64,000 nucleotides of DNA from Stereum hirsutum FP-91666 SS1 (taxonomy: Eukaryota; Basidiomycota; Agaricomycetes; Russulales; Stereaceae). Below are positions 47,781 to 57,829 of this stretch, piece by piece. The first letter of the stretch is position 1. The number at the start of each line of letters is the position of its first letter. The notes beneath the pieces were generated by a model, which was not told the DNA's origin, ran no database searches, and saw only the letters and a list, made by a program, of their open reading frames with translations. The position numbers and the translations under genes are program-made. The stretch spans positions 183,643 to 247,642 of the forward strand of contig NW_006763151.1 of the NCBI RefSeq assembly GCF_000264905.1, written 5' to 3'.

Positions 47781-49663
47781 ATGACCATGTCTGGCAGGCC
47801 TGCCGACGAATGGTGGCGGGAAGCTTCGCGCCAACGATTACAGCAACTTCTCTCCGTTTCCAATCACGATGACTTTGGGACAATGTCGAGCGCACGTCAA
47901 TCCTTAGACGAGGACATGTCCGCGATTCGGGCTGTCTTCAGAGCGGTCAGATCTCACAGGAACAGTCTGGCGAGCATCCACAAATTGCCGATCGAGTTGA
48001 TCGTACGCTGCTTTGGGTGGTTAGTCGACATGGAGCCTCCTACTAGACATAAAGTCATCAACGAGCCTCCCAGCACGTTGGGATGGATCAAGGTAATGTC
48101 ATACTATTGCTCTATTATTCTTCCACGCTCCTAGATCTCTGAGATAATGGTTTCCTCGTCAAACTTTTGTGACGTTACCCATTGTTAACACTTGCAAAAT
48201 GTGGCTAGGTCTCTCACGTTTGCGCTCTCTGGAGAGATGCCGCTCTTCATGATTGCACGCTATGGCGGAAACCAGCCTTCGACTTGGGGTTTGACTGTGC
48301 CAAAGTCATGCTGTCCCGCGCACAATCAGTTCCTCTCATCCTGTCTTGCACCCTGTCCGAAATAGCAACTCGCACAACACGTAGCGCGCTGCAGGTTTTT
48401 TTAGAGAGGCATCTCGATCATACCGAACAACTCAAGGTACACGGTACCAAGAGCACAATGTTCAGCACATTGCACTCGACGCTTTCTAGTTCTGCACCGC
48501 TATTAACTGGCCTCTGTCTTGAAATTTTCGACAACTACGATCAAGGATCATCTGTCGTTAACATTCCGCCGACCCTCCTAGATGGGAACGCACCGAATCT
48601 GAAGACTCTCAGTCTCACCGCCCTGCCGCTGCCACCATCTCTTCCCATGTACAGCAGGCTCTCATCCCTCGATATGGACCATATCCTTCCCCTCCCATCG
48701 ATTGGTGCCCCTGCAGAGTTTTTGAGCTTGGTGCCCTCTCTGGAATCATTATCCCTCTACAACAGTGTTGGCATCCCAGCATCGCCTGATCACGTCACGA
48801 CCATTCATCTTTCAAAGCTTGACACACTATTTTTGAGCGACACTCCTCTAAGCTCCATAGAATTCCTTATGAGACTACGCGCTCCAATGTTAAGATATCT
48901 GTGTTTCAGCCCTGTTCCCATAGATGAAGAGATTGTTTCAACCTTGACCACATCTCTATGGGTTGAGTACCTATCGATCCGCCGTGGATTGCGTTCCTTG
49001 TTAGTTGAGACTCATTTCGATTCTCTACAAGGTACATTAAAAATCACAGTAGTCAGCTCTCATAATGTATGGGGGCTTACAAGGCCAAAGCCCGTCAAGC
49101 CTGATGGCCCCTCCGAGCCACTGCCGTCTCTAATATTCTTGCTCGGGGACGATCTTGGTTCCGCAGAGCCTCGTCTCAGGATGTGCAATGTCCTGAGCCC
49201 GTCATCCCTTCCTGTCGTCGAGCATCTTTTTCTGGATTTCGGAGGGCACGAAACCCTCTGGAACGCTGTTGATCTAACCAGTTTCCTCCTTGAAATGCCT
49301 CAAGTACAAACACTTTCACTCTACAGCCCAACTGTGCCGCCCGAGGAGGGAGGTTTCTGGGCCATATTCTGTCCCGACTCGGAGTCCCCTTTTACCCTCT
49401 ACGCAGAGCCTTTCGAACGCCGCATTCAAGGATGTCTCTGTCTCCCGAATCTTTCGACCCTCGCGCTCCTTGGGTCGATCTGGTACACCGAAGGCAACGA
49501 GGAGTCTCGCACTGATTTTCTCTCTGCATTACGGATGCGGAAGTCTATGCACCCCGAATGCAAATTACAACGAGTTATTCTCGGGGGTGGTATTGATCTC
49601 GAAGCGGAGTTTGTGGCGAACTTGCGCGAGTTGGTGCCGGATGTCGAAGTCGTTGAAACTTAG
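47781..49663 (+). CDS. F-box/leucine-rich-repeat-like protein
   Basis: Two exons (47781-48092 and 48209-49663) joined in phase 0 give about 588 residues. The start MTMSGRPADEWWREASRQRL is followed by an F-box, IHKLPIELIVRCFGWLVDME, then VSHVCALWRDAALHDCTLWR at the exon 2 start. The rest is a chain of degenerate leucine-rich segments (LKTLSLTALPLPPSLPMYSR; LVPSLESLSLYNSVG; MPQVQTLSLYSP; LPNLSTLALLGSI) ending LVPDVEVVET. The F-box binds Skp1 and the repeats would select substrates for an SCF ubiquitin ligase. The protein is clearly paralogous to the interrupted gene at 22832-24794 on the other strand, with the same intron position. This family is greatly expanded in mushroom-forming fungi. The upstream frame stays open for 69 more codons, so an earlier start is possible. 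Confidence 0.85.
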
Positions 49664-52490
49664 GAAAATTTGTCTCGTACGCGGGTTCAGTGTATATACA
49701 AGTTGTCATGCATGGAATGTGTTGTAGCCCCAATTTTAGGTATTTGTTTTGCTCCCATCGAAGACTAAGGCCTTAAGATAGAAGGGGGAAGTGAGCACTT
49801 GTGAGGAGGGAGCGGCGATTCCTGAGTTCCACAAAAGGAAGGTTCCTCTCACGAGTTGCCCCCTTACCACTTTCGAGCGTCCTTGTCGTTTGTCCTCTCC
49901 CTCCACCAGCACACTTATTCGAGTCCATGTCGCGTTCGATGCCAACAACCTCGGGGGCCCAAGTGAGACGCCACATTATATTAGCACTACTCCTCTGTTT
50001 TACGAGGTTGGAATCGCTCACTGGCCTGCTCCGTTGGTCGTCTGAATCCGGAAGTCCCAAAGGCCCTCGCCAGCACGTCAGGTCCAATATCAACAAGCCA
50101 GCAACCATATGATTATCATCGAGCCACAGTGCCGTGAGGCAGGCTTCTTTCGTTGACCTCATCACAGTTATTTCACATGCTTTGCATCGAGATCTACTTA
50201 CAATAAGCTGAGCCAAGCTGTTTGTACCGTGTACTCTCCTTAACTCCTTTCTGCTAAATTGGCCATTCTCCTCCATGGCCAGCCTCGGACCACTGCTTTC
50301 CGGCCGTTTGTCCGGATCCATGTCAGCCTCCTCGACAACCTGCGCGACCCATATTCCGGCCCTTCGTACGCTGCCTTGATGCGCTCCTGATCCGATTTTG
50401 ACTGGTCGACCACCGACTGAGATTTATTCACAGGCTGCAAACAGAGTCCGTTGGCTGATGAAGTTCCCGTCAGTGTAGAGAGACCTTGTTCTATCAAACC
50501 TGCTCTCTGACCCCATTTCTCAACTGGATCTGGCTCCATCTATCTGCTGATGGAACCAGACGAACTTCCTTCCACGAAAACGCTCAGGCTTCGATGCGAC
50601 ATCTCAGATTCCATCATCATGCATCATGGCTGAGCGTGGGTGAAGAACAACTCAAAGGCGACTGTCTTGCTCGTCAACGTCCCGTACATCCCGATTCCTC
50701 GTCATTGCGGTCACCTCACTCTTGCGAAATCACTTCTCACGGCGAACAGGTCCTCCGGCTACCTCGCGCGTCCGTCAATGGCGTTCCCAACGACGTCGAA
50801 GTGTAGGCTACGCGATAACTCCCTTCTCTGTTCGCGTTCGACGTCGGTCTTGGCCTTTCAAGTCTTATCACTTGCTGAACGACGTCGTCCGCAGTTATCC
50901 TCAAGGAAAATGTTCTTTCTCTCGGCGGTTGTTTTCGTTCTCCTCCGACATCCGTCTATCATGTACATATACCCTGGATATATCTTCTAATATCATTGCT
51001 CTCATGGTCCTGCATGCCGAGCATGCATGGTGCAAATACTCACCCCAACCCCAGGCTGCTGCCACCAGTGTCTCCGCCGCCGTTCCAACCGTCGGTGAGA
51101 AAAAGCTCGCAAAAATCCTCGCAAACCTCGGCATTTGCGCGAGCACTGAAGCATCTCCAAGTGGTTAGCACGAATTCTCTGAATCCGCAGCGTGGACCTT
51201 TCGAATTCGTCCCGCCCAATTGTGGGCGCATGCAGGCGCAGGCTTTAAGGTCGGATCTTGAAGTGCCAGTGTCGACCTTACCTACCTTATCCATCCGACA
51301 TCGCCCGATTCAGAGTCCCCGACGGTTCTGGCGCTCTGGGTTGGTGAAGCAGAAAGTAGGTCCGTTGGCCAGCATCGACACGTTGCGACCGATTCTTCAA
51401 CGAAAGGTCTCTGTGGGAGACTAGAAATGGTGCCACGACGGCCACAGTCGCGCCCAAAACAGGACGGAAACGCCGCGCCGAGAAGCTATTGGCCCCCGAA
51501 CAATTCTCAGCCGGCGTTGGAGGGACCGGTCATCGATAGTAAAGACGGTCTGTCCGCGGGAGACAACCAGTATCCCTCTGTGCCCGCCAGACCCGACGAC
51601 GGTGGGAAGGCAATGGCAAGGGGATGACCCTCGTTGTACAACGCGTTAACAGCGTGTTCCAGGCTTTGGCGAGACAGAGGGCTCCGACGGTGCTCGTTAT
51701 TGTACTCGTTCGCACTAGTATAGGATAGGAAACGAGCTCTCATGCAAGCCCGTTGGTGCAAGACCCCGTCGATCTAAGAGCCCGTCGATGCTGAGCGAAT
51801 GCTGGGTACGACGAAAGTGATTTTTTGCATTATTGTAATGGACATCATTATAACTTGAATAAGACCTAATAAGTCCGTAGATTGGGGAGGGAAATGTTGA
51901 GCGACAGAGCGAGTATGGTGTATATAAGAGGTATGTAAATGCGGGGCCCCGAGAGGTTGCATAGGGAGAGACAGAGGACGTCGTTGTGATCGATGGACTT
52001 GGAATGCGGAGTAATATGAGAAAACAATACATGATGCCTATTCCTACATACATCCGCCTACAACGTTCAAAGTCGAGTACGCCGTGCTCTCCTTTGGCAA
52101 CTGAAGTAGCCGCCCGACTTGCCTCTTCCTCGAATCATGCTTCCCGCTTCTATAGGTAAAAACCCAAACTAGCTTTGATGCGCTCTTCTTTGGAGGCATG
52201 GTGGCGTTCATATGTCATTATGATGTCTTAAAGTTAAACACATATCGGGTTGGCGAGAGGGGCGCTGGAAGGGGAAAAACGGAAACGAGGAAGAGCGGAG
52301 ACGACCTTCCTTTTCCGGCACACTCTGTATTCTCATCGTGCAGACTCTCACGTCGCCAATGCGTCTCCAACGTTGCTCAACTCCGCGTCTTAGCTTCGCC
52401 GTATATCTCTGGGATCATCATTGTCGTGTAACGATTCATAGTCTCAAGTCTCTAGAACCCCAGTCGATGATGTAGGGACTTGGAGATCAG
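49664..52490. other. Gene-poor left flank of the repeated-unit region
   Basis: Frames of 99-182 codons on the minus strand at 49773-50539, and of 106-148 codons on the plus strand at 50486-51424, have no recognised domain and do not join with consistent splice phases. About 52365-52410 resembles the stretches near 55195-55245 and 58995-59040 inside the repeated units (shared core like CTCAACTC...CGCC...AGCT...TATATCT), so a remnant of a further unit probably lies here. Nothing else is assignable. Confidence 0.4.
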
Positions 52491-52511
52491 GTCGTCGTCT
52501 TGATTTCCAGA

Positions 52512-52545
52512 GGGTGGGAAGGGGGGAAGGGAGGAGGGAGGGTGG
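52512..52545 (+). repeat. G-rich tract with G-quadruplex potential
   Basis: Six or more runs of at least three G are separated by one or two bases on the plus strand (GGGTGGGAAGGGGGGAAGGG and on). It lies about 600 bases upstream of gene A. Comparable purine tracts precede genes B and C. Confidence 0.6.
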
Positions 52546-53120
52546 TCCAGGTTCGTCAACTCTATGACATTTCTGGCGAATTCAGATCGATAGTCCTCTT
52601 GTGAGCCATACTTCTGGCTTTCCTCCGCGTCCCGCGCGCGACTGCGTCTGGAAGGTCAGCTACATGATCCAGGCGGTAGCCTGCCCCCAGAATAGAATTT
52701 CCACCCTCGAGACTCCCAGGAAGCTTATTGTCAGCACTGCTATGGGGGTTCTTTCGCTTGGCGGGGGGATCGTCCGCAAGGCTGATGTACCGGTCATCAG
52801 GAACATGCGCAGGAGGATCTTAGATCCCCTGTTCGCTGCTGTAAGTCCACTGTTTGCCTGAGAACTGTGGCACCACCCACTGTTCTGCTGAGCAATTCTT
52901 ACACTGTTCTCTTGAGATGCGCCTGTCTATTGGAGAGCCGGTTGCACGTTCGACCCCCGAAATACAATATAAAATGCTTTCCCCCACTCTACCCTCTGTG
53001 CCCAGCACTATAGCCGGACGCAGCTTATGCGTCAACCCAGGACTCAGTCCAGAAAGTGCGTTCATGTCGTGTGCCACAGTGACCACCAGCGCTAATGGCT
53101 TCATGCAGCAGCCATAAATC

Positions 53121-53633
53121 ATGCACACCCCTCTTCTTCTGCTTGGTTGTGCGCCACAGTCCAGTGGCCGCATCCTCGCACACTCCCACTGGGTCCTGGC
53201 ACAGAGGGTTTCCCCCACCCACTACACCATCCACACCCTTCTACCCAACACGGGCACGCTCTCCCCCCGCACCGTCTCCGTTGACGAGGTCACACAGTCC
53301 GTGCATCCCAGCTCGGGCTGCGTTGTGGCGTACATCCCCGCCTCCGACGCCTTGGCGCTAGAGCATGCTCTTCAATCACTCACCTACCCCACACCCCCTT
53401 CAACACCCCCTCTCCCTTCCAGCCTGCACGACGACGACGACGACGAAGACTGTCCATGCCACGCCCGTTGGCCAGACACTCTTCGTTCTTTACGTGACAT
53501 GACCCATAACGACGACATTCACTTTATAATCCGAGACGAAGAGGAGATGCGTAATGAGATGGAGAAACGACATGAGGAATGGTCCTCAAGCACACGTTCT
53601 TTATCGTTTATTGATTGGTTGGCTTCGGCCTGA
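53121..53633 (+). CDS. Unrecognised protein family, tandem copy A
   Basis: A 170-codon intronless frame, MHTPLLLLGCAPQSSGRI onward, followed by HSHWVLAQRVSPTHYTIHTL, VTQSVHPSSGCVVAYIPASD, an acidic run (HDDDDDEDCPCHARWPDTL) and a C-terminal block EEEMRNEMEKRHEEWSSSTR ending SFIDWLASA. There is no signal peptide or membrane helix, so it is probably cytosolic or nuclear. I do not recognise the family. Conservation with copies B and C at protein level, with many third-base changes, supports real coding. An HxHW...SGC arrangement is shared with copy C and could be a His/Cys pair, but that is speculation. A TATA-like AATACAATATAAAATG lies near 52962-52977, about 150 bases upstream. The stop (TGA at 53631-53633) falls earlier than in copy B because of a small indel. 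Confidence 0.75.
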   Translation: MHTPLLLLGCAPQSSGRILAHSHWVLAQRVSPTHYTIHTLLPNTGTLSPRTVSVDEVTQSVHPSSGCVVAYIPASDALALEHALQSLTYPTPPSTPPLPSSLHDDDDDEDCPCHARWPDTLRSLRDMTHNDDIHFIIRDEEEMRNEMEKRHEEWSSSTRSLSFIDWLASA

Positions 53634-54179
53634 TAGACACCATGGGCACTGATTCGGATGCGCATTTATGATCATTTATAGTTGTATACCTTATTCATTC
53701 ATCATGTTTTCGCACCCCACTCACTTTCCATCGTCTCTATCCTCTCATCATCACGATACCATTCTGCATAGCAATTCTGTATTACTTCATCATTGGTTAT
53801 CGTTGCATTTTCCTCTCTTTCTTGCGATACGTCGCCTTACGGCCTTATACTCGTTAGGCCTTCGTTTTCCTCACTCGAGTCTTCCTCTACCCCATCCATA
53901 ACACATCCCATATCCACCTTCCCATATCCCTGCATCACTGGCATTATTGTGTACTTCTATCGCACTACCTTCTCATACGACAGCTGGACCTTCGTATTCG
54001 AGCCTTTCTTCTCACTTTTCAGTGTACTTTTTCTTCGCGATCACTCCACACACTTATACCATTCGATGCATTGATTACTGTACATAGTGTATAAACCGAC
54101 GAGCTAAGTGTACGATACATACCATGATAGTTCTTGCATATTTTCTTGTATGCTTCGTATAACTTTGACCTACATAACA
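53634..54179. other. 3' flank of copy A, nearly identical to that of copy C
   Basis: From about 53515, inside gene A, to about 53935 the sequence matches 60480-60905 behind gene C at roughly 95 percent by hand count. A 77-codon plus-strand frame (53668-53901, MIIYSCIPYSFIMFSHPTHF) is kept in both, but the DNA identity is so high that this does not prove coding. The end of the stretch (near 54109-54150) shares TACGATACATACCATGATAG-like sequence with the corresponding ends in units B and C. Confidence 0.55.
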
Positions 54180-55480
54180 CCCCCTATGACCCTTACTACG
54201 CACCTTTGTTTTTGACCATGTAGACGAACGCGGTGACAAGGAGTATGGGGCGAGCGCGAGCAAGTCGAGGATGAGTTGCGCCAAAGTATTTGTGACGTCT
54301 GGTCGTTTCTTTGAGTTGCGCCCGCGCGGGGGATATGGTGCTCTCAACGCCTGTTGTACATCGGATAGCCCGAGCTAGGGCCAGATACCGAAAATGTCGT
54401 GCACGACAGGATTGACGAGCCGCAAGGAAAGCTAAAAGATACAACATATTTGAGATGACGATGCGGAGAAACAAAGCCCGTGGACGAAGAGAAAGTAGCG
54501 GGAGTATGGACAGGGTTGGACAGGTAGTATATTGGACCGCGGGGGGTACGACAGGCCTAGGGGGTGAACGGGGGGACATAGCTGGTCATGGTTGTTGACG
54601 TCGTAGACAACGTTTCTCGAGGCCGAATCGACATGCCAAGTAACGAGTAATAGGACAACATAAGACAACGGCATGAAAACGCACCTTTTTGCTACTACAT
54701 CTGCGTACCTACTGCGTTCAAATGTCGCGTCGAGGTCACTGTGATCGCTTGCGACCGGCTGTCCGAGTTGCCCCACCGCTTCTCTCTCCGGTGCCACAGA
54801 CAGTTTCGAAGCTTCGTTCATTTAGTTACAGTTCCTTTGAAGGCATGATGAGATGGGTACATTGTCGTCGTCGACATCGTGGCTACAGTCACGTCGAGGT
54901 AGGGCGAGGTAGTCATCAAGCTCGGGGGGCCGCTGAACCTCCAAAGTGATCGAGAGTGAATAGGTTACAATTAGATACGGTTGAACCTCGAGATAGCCTA
55001 TATGAGATCGAGCTTTGAGTGACGTCGATGTTGGTTCGGTTGAGCATGTCGAACGACGCCGAGCTCGGAAATGACGACCGTTCAGGAAAGGAAATTCACG
55101 CTCACGCTTTGGGTTTTCAGCGCTTACAGCGAAGGCTTCGCTCGCGTGCTGCCGCAAGCTTATCGATACTATCCGAGTGTTTGCCTTCTCGTTCTTCTCA
55201 ACACACACTTGACTCTGCGCCTCTAGCTTTCGTTTACATCTCTGGACTGCCTTGCTCGACCTCACCTCAACCGATCCTCGCAGTCGCTGTCGGCTTCGAA
55301 CACACATCAAATAACGCTGGATAATACGATACACGACTCCATATCCTTCAAACGTCACCCATTCCGATTGCCGACTCCCCAACCATTTGCGGACTTCCAG
55401 CTATCCTCTGGACCATAGCGATTCAATGAAGTAGACAAATATGGCGCTGCTCCCAAGCATCCTCTCATCTGAACTTTGTG
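54180..55480 (-). pseudogene. Decayed minus-strand sequence convergent with gene A
   Basis: This stretch aligns by eye with 57830-59280 in the next unit over several hundred bases, with substitutions and indels. On the minus strand it contains fragments such as LLSLRPRALFLRIVISNMLY running into LLAFLAARQS, a possible membrane helix; the unit B version retains FTFLAAKH at the same place. A 186-codon frame (54822-55382) covers another part. Frames shift between the two units, so I see an old gene that no longer reads through, or an unresolved intron-rich gene. Neither the function nor the family is recognised. Confidence 0.4.
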
Positions 55481-55505
55481 GAAGGATCGAACGAAGGGAT
55501 GGTGT

Positions 55506-55560
55506 AATGGCAGGGGATGGAGGGGGAGAGGAGGGGGAACGGGAGGAGGAGGAGGGGACG
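55506..55560 (+). repeat. G/A-rich tract upstream of copy B
   Basis: A purine-rich stretch with repeated GGGGGAGAGGAGGGGGAA-like runs on the plus strand. It occupies the same place in its unit as the tracts at 52512 and 59334, about 650 bases before gene B. Confidence 0.55.
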
Positions 55561-55599
55561 ATGGTAGACAGCGGATAGGGAGGTGAAACCGGGGAACTG

Positions 55600-55676
55600 T
55601 GGACGAGTGTAGGTACGTGCTTGTCATTGTTTGTTGGAGGTGGACGAGTGTAGGTATGTGCTTGTCATTGTTTGTT
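55600..55676 (+). repeat. 41-base direct repeat, two copies
   Basis: A 36-base core beginning TGGACGAGTGTAGGTA occurs at 55600-55635 and again at 55641-55676 with one base difference. The corresponding place in unit B (near 59410-59440) has a single diverged copy, so this is a local duplication in unit A. Confidence 0.8.
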
Positions 55677-55894
55677 TTAGAGAGCACGGGACGCGTTGAG
55701 TGCAATTAGAAGCCCTGTCGCGTCGCGTCGCGTCTGCCCCTCATTAATTAACTGACACCACAAGCGCCGCCACCCCGAACTCACTCTGAACAGAGGGATA
55801 CGCTTTTTTTGTGCGTTTTATCCGTGGTTTTGGCTAGTGGCCTACCTCATCGTAGCATCGTAGTCCTTCATTGACTTATAACAACTTCTCCGAG

Positions 55895-56130
55895 CCTTGC
55901 GGAGCCCAGAGTGCAAGACACTAACCCGAACTCGAAACAGTGGGTCCCGTCTGTCGTGAGCACTGAAGCCATGGCTTACCCTAATGGCTTCCTGTACCAC
56001 AGACACTCTCCAGAACACCCCCGTTCCCCCTCAATCGTGCTCAGCTCACAGCACAAGCGTACACCCATACCTCGCTCGACGCAGTGGGATCCGCTTGTTT
56101 TGTGAGCTGAACTAAAGAGTGGGACCTACT
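55895..56130 (+). repeat. Promoter-proximal iterons of copy B (two copies)
   Basis: A loosely repeated block with CAGTGGG(T/A)(C/T)CCG followed by a GTGAGC-like end occurs at about 55936 and again at about 56081, each preceded by CAGCTCACAG- or AGCCCAGAG-like sequence. The same block occurs about three times before gene C. It lies immediately upstream of the gene, so a regulatory role is possible. Confidence 0.45.
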
Positions 56131-56183
56131 CGTTTCCAGTCATGGTACAACGCTAATGGCTTGCACCCTTGCAGCCATTTCAG

Positions 56184-56735
56184 ATGGCAAGCCCACTCTT
56201 TCTGCTGGGTTGCGGGCCACAGTCCACTGGTCGCCGCATCTACCCTCATACCCTCTGGGTCCTAGCACTACGGGTCTCTTCCACTCAATACCGTATTTAT
56301 GACCTCCCTTCTAGCACGGGAACCCTATCGGGGCGCACTGTTTCCATTGACGAACTTTCACACTCGCTACGTCCTACTTCAGGCTATGTCGTGGGCCACA
56401 TCCCAGCCTCCGAAGCCTCGACGATAGAGCAAGACCTAAGGTCCCTTGCAGTCTTTACCAACACCACAATTACCCCTACTCTTACTTCTACTATCTCCCA
56501 AGACGAACAGTCTTTCTTCCTCTCCCGTAACGTCCGGTGGCCAGAAATCCTTCAATCTCCACGCCACATGTCCAATAACTCCCACGGCATCCCTGACACA
56601 CAGCGGGAGATGCGTGAGGCAGTGTTGGGAAGGTGTACGGAGCATTGGAATTCACGGACAAGCTCATCCTCTTTCATTGACTGGCTGGCTACGATCACGA
56701 TAGACACCACGGACTCTGACTCGGATGTCGTGTAG
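56184..56735 (+). CDS. Unrecognised protein family, tandem copy B (diverged)
   Basis: A 183-codon frame starting MASPLFLLGCGPQSTGRR. It aligns along its whole length with copies A and C (LWVLALRVSSTQYRIY; LRPTSGYVVGHIPASEAST; TSSSSFIDWLAT) but is much more diverged. The HSHW and SSGC positions of A and C are HTLW and TSGY here, so both the second His and the Cys are lost. The Asp run and CPCH are also absent, replaced by TLTSTISQDEQS and SRNVRWPE. It has a longer acidic C-terminus (TIDTTDSDSDVV), which the other copies lose through small indels. The frame is intact, so B either has a different role or is drifting. The start Met is chosen by alignment with A and C. Confidence 0.7.
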   Translation: MASPLFLLGCGPQSTGRRIYPHTLWVLALRVSSTQYRIYDLPSSTGTLSGRTVSIDELSHSLRPTSGYVVGHIPASEASTIEQDLRSLAVFTNTTITPTLTSTISQDEQSFFLSRNVRWPEILQSPRHMSNNSHGIPDTQREMREAVLGRCTEHWNSRTSSSSFIDWLATITIDTTDSDSDVV

Positions 56736-57369
56736 ACGCGACGTTTATACTTACACTATGGTCTCGAGCTTTCCTAGGTTCATCACGTCCTTACCCAACA
56801 TCATTTGCATCTTATATCTCTACACCATCGATTATTCGTTTGTTCTTACTCACAATATCTCTTCGTTCATCATACATAGCTGGCTCCTCGTCCTTACTAG
56901 CGCCCTTTCTTCCTCCGCCGTTGGCCGTTGTATCCTCTCATCACGATCCCATTCCGTATGGCAACACCGTGACTTGTCCCTACATCACTGGTTGTTGTTC
57001 TACTCTTACTATACATCTTCTTACGACTTCAATCCTTGGATGGTCCTTCGTCTTACTTACTTAAATCTCCCTAGCTTTCATCCGTACCATATCCATCTTC
57101 TATCCCCCCTTCGTCGCTGGACATTGTTGTATACTTCTATCACGATACAACTTCATACGACTTCAATAATACCTAGCCGGGTCTTCGTATTCAACCCTCC
57201 GTTCTTACCCCCAATGTATTTTCTTCGCGACCATTCCACGTACTGACCGTACGATGGAATGACTACTATACTGTTACAGTACGACCCATGTACGATAACA
57301 TACCATGATACTCCTCGCATATTTTCTTGCATATTCCTCATAGTAACGTCGACCTCAATGACATCTCTC

Positions 57370-57817
57370 TTATTGCGCTTTTCATATATAATGAGAATCC
57401 GCGCGCGACGAAAAAGAAAAGTTGGCGACCAGAGGTCGCCTCTGGGGCTCGCTCGGAGCTCGTCGGACCGACCGGCAATGAACCGGAGAAGGTCGCGGGT
57501 TCAAGCCACAGGCAGACCAAGCCAGTGCAAAGTCACGACAGTGGACTGTGCTCCATTTTAATGTCCTAGTAAATGTTTTATTACCTCTAGATAACTTTTC
57601 CAAATTACCAGGGCTTTCTGGCCAGTAAAGGAGACCTAGGGAAAATGACCGGCACTGAGGCCGCATGAGTGCAACACGCTGGTTTGAACCCACGACCTCC
57701 TCGGGTTCTTTGCCGGTCGGTCCGATACGCTCCGAGCGAGCTCGTAGGCGACCTCTCGTCGCACACTTTTCTTTTTCGTCGCGCGCGGATTCTCATTATA
57801 TATGAAAAGCGCAATAA
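57370..57817. mobile_element. Inverted-repeat insertion (MITE-like or paired SINEs)
   Basis: Two arms of about 140 bases face each other: 57370 to about 57515, and 57817 back to about 57672. The outermost 50-plus bases, starting TTATTGCGCTTTTCATATAT, are identical, and the rest is roughly 85-90 percent alike. Each arm ends inward with GGTTCAAGCC or GGTTCAAACC, which matches a tRNA B-box. The roughly 155-base centre is unique. The block is missing from the matching places in units A and C, so it is an insertion. There is no reading frame for a transposase. A target-site duplication is not clear. Confidence 0.75.
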
Positions 57818-57829
57818 TTCTTCTCGAGC

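Noticed and set aside
49773..50539. Minus-strand frames of 182 and 99 codons that might join
   Set aside because: They overlap in different frames and share no consistent donor and acceptor; no family signature was recognised.
57480..57520. GGTTCAAGCC as a possible tRNA gene
   Set aside because: There is no acceptor stem, D-arm or anticodon arm around it, and the sequence recurs in the opposite arm of the inverted repeat, so it belongs to a mobile element.
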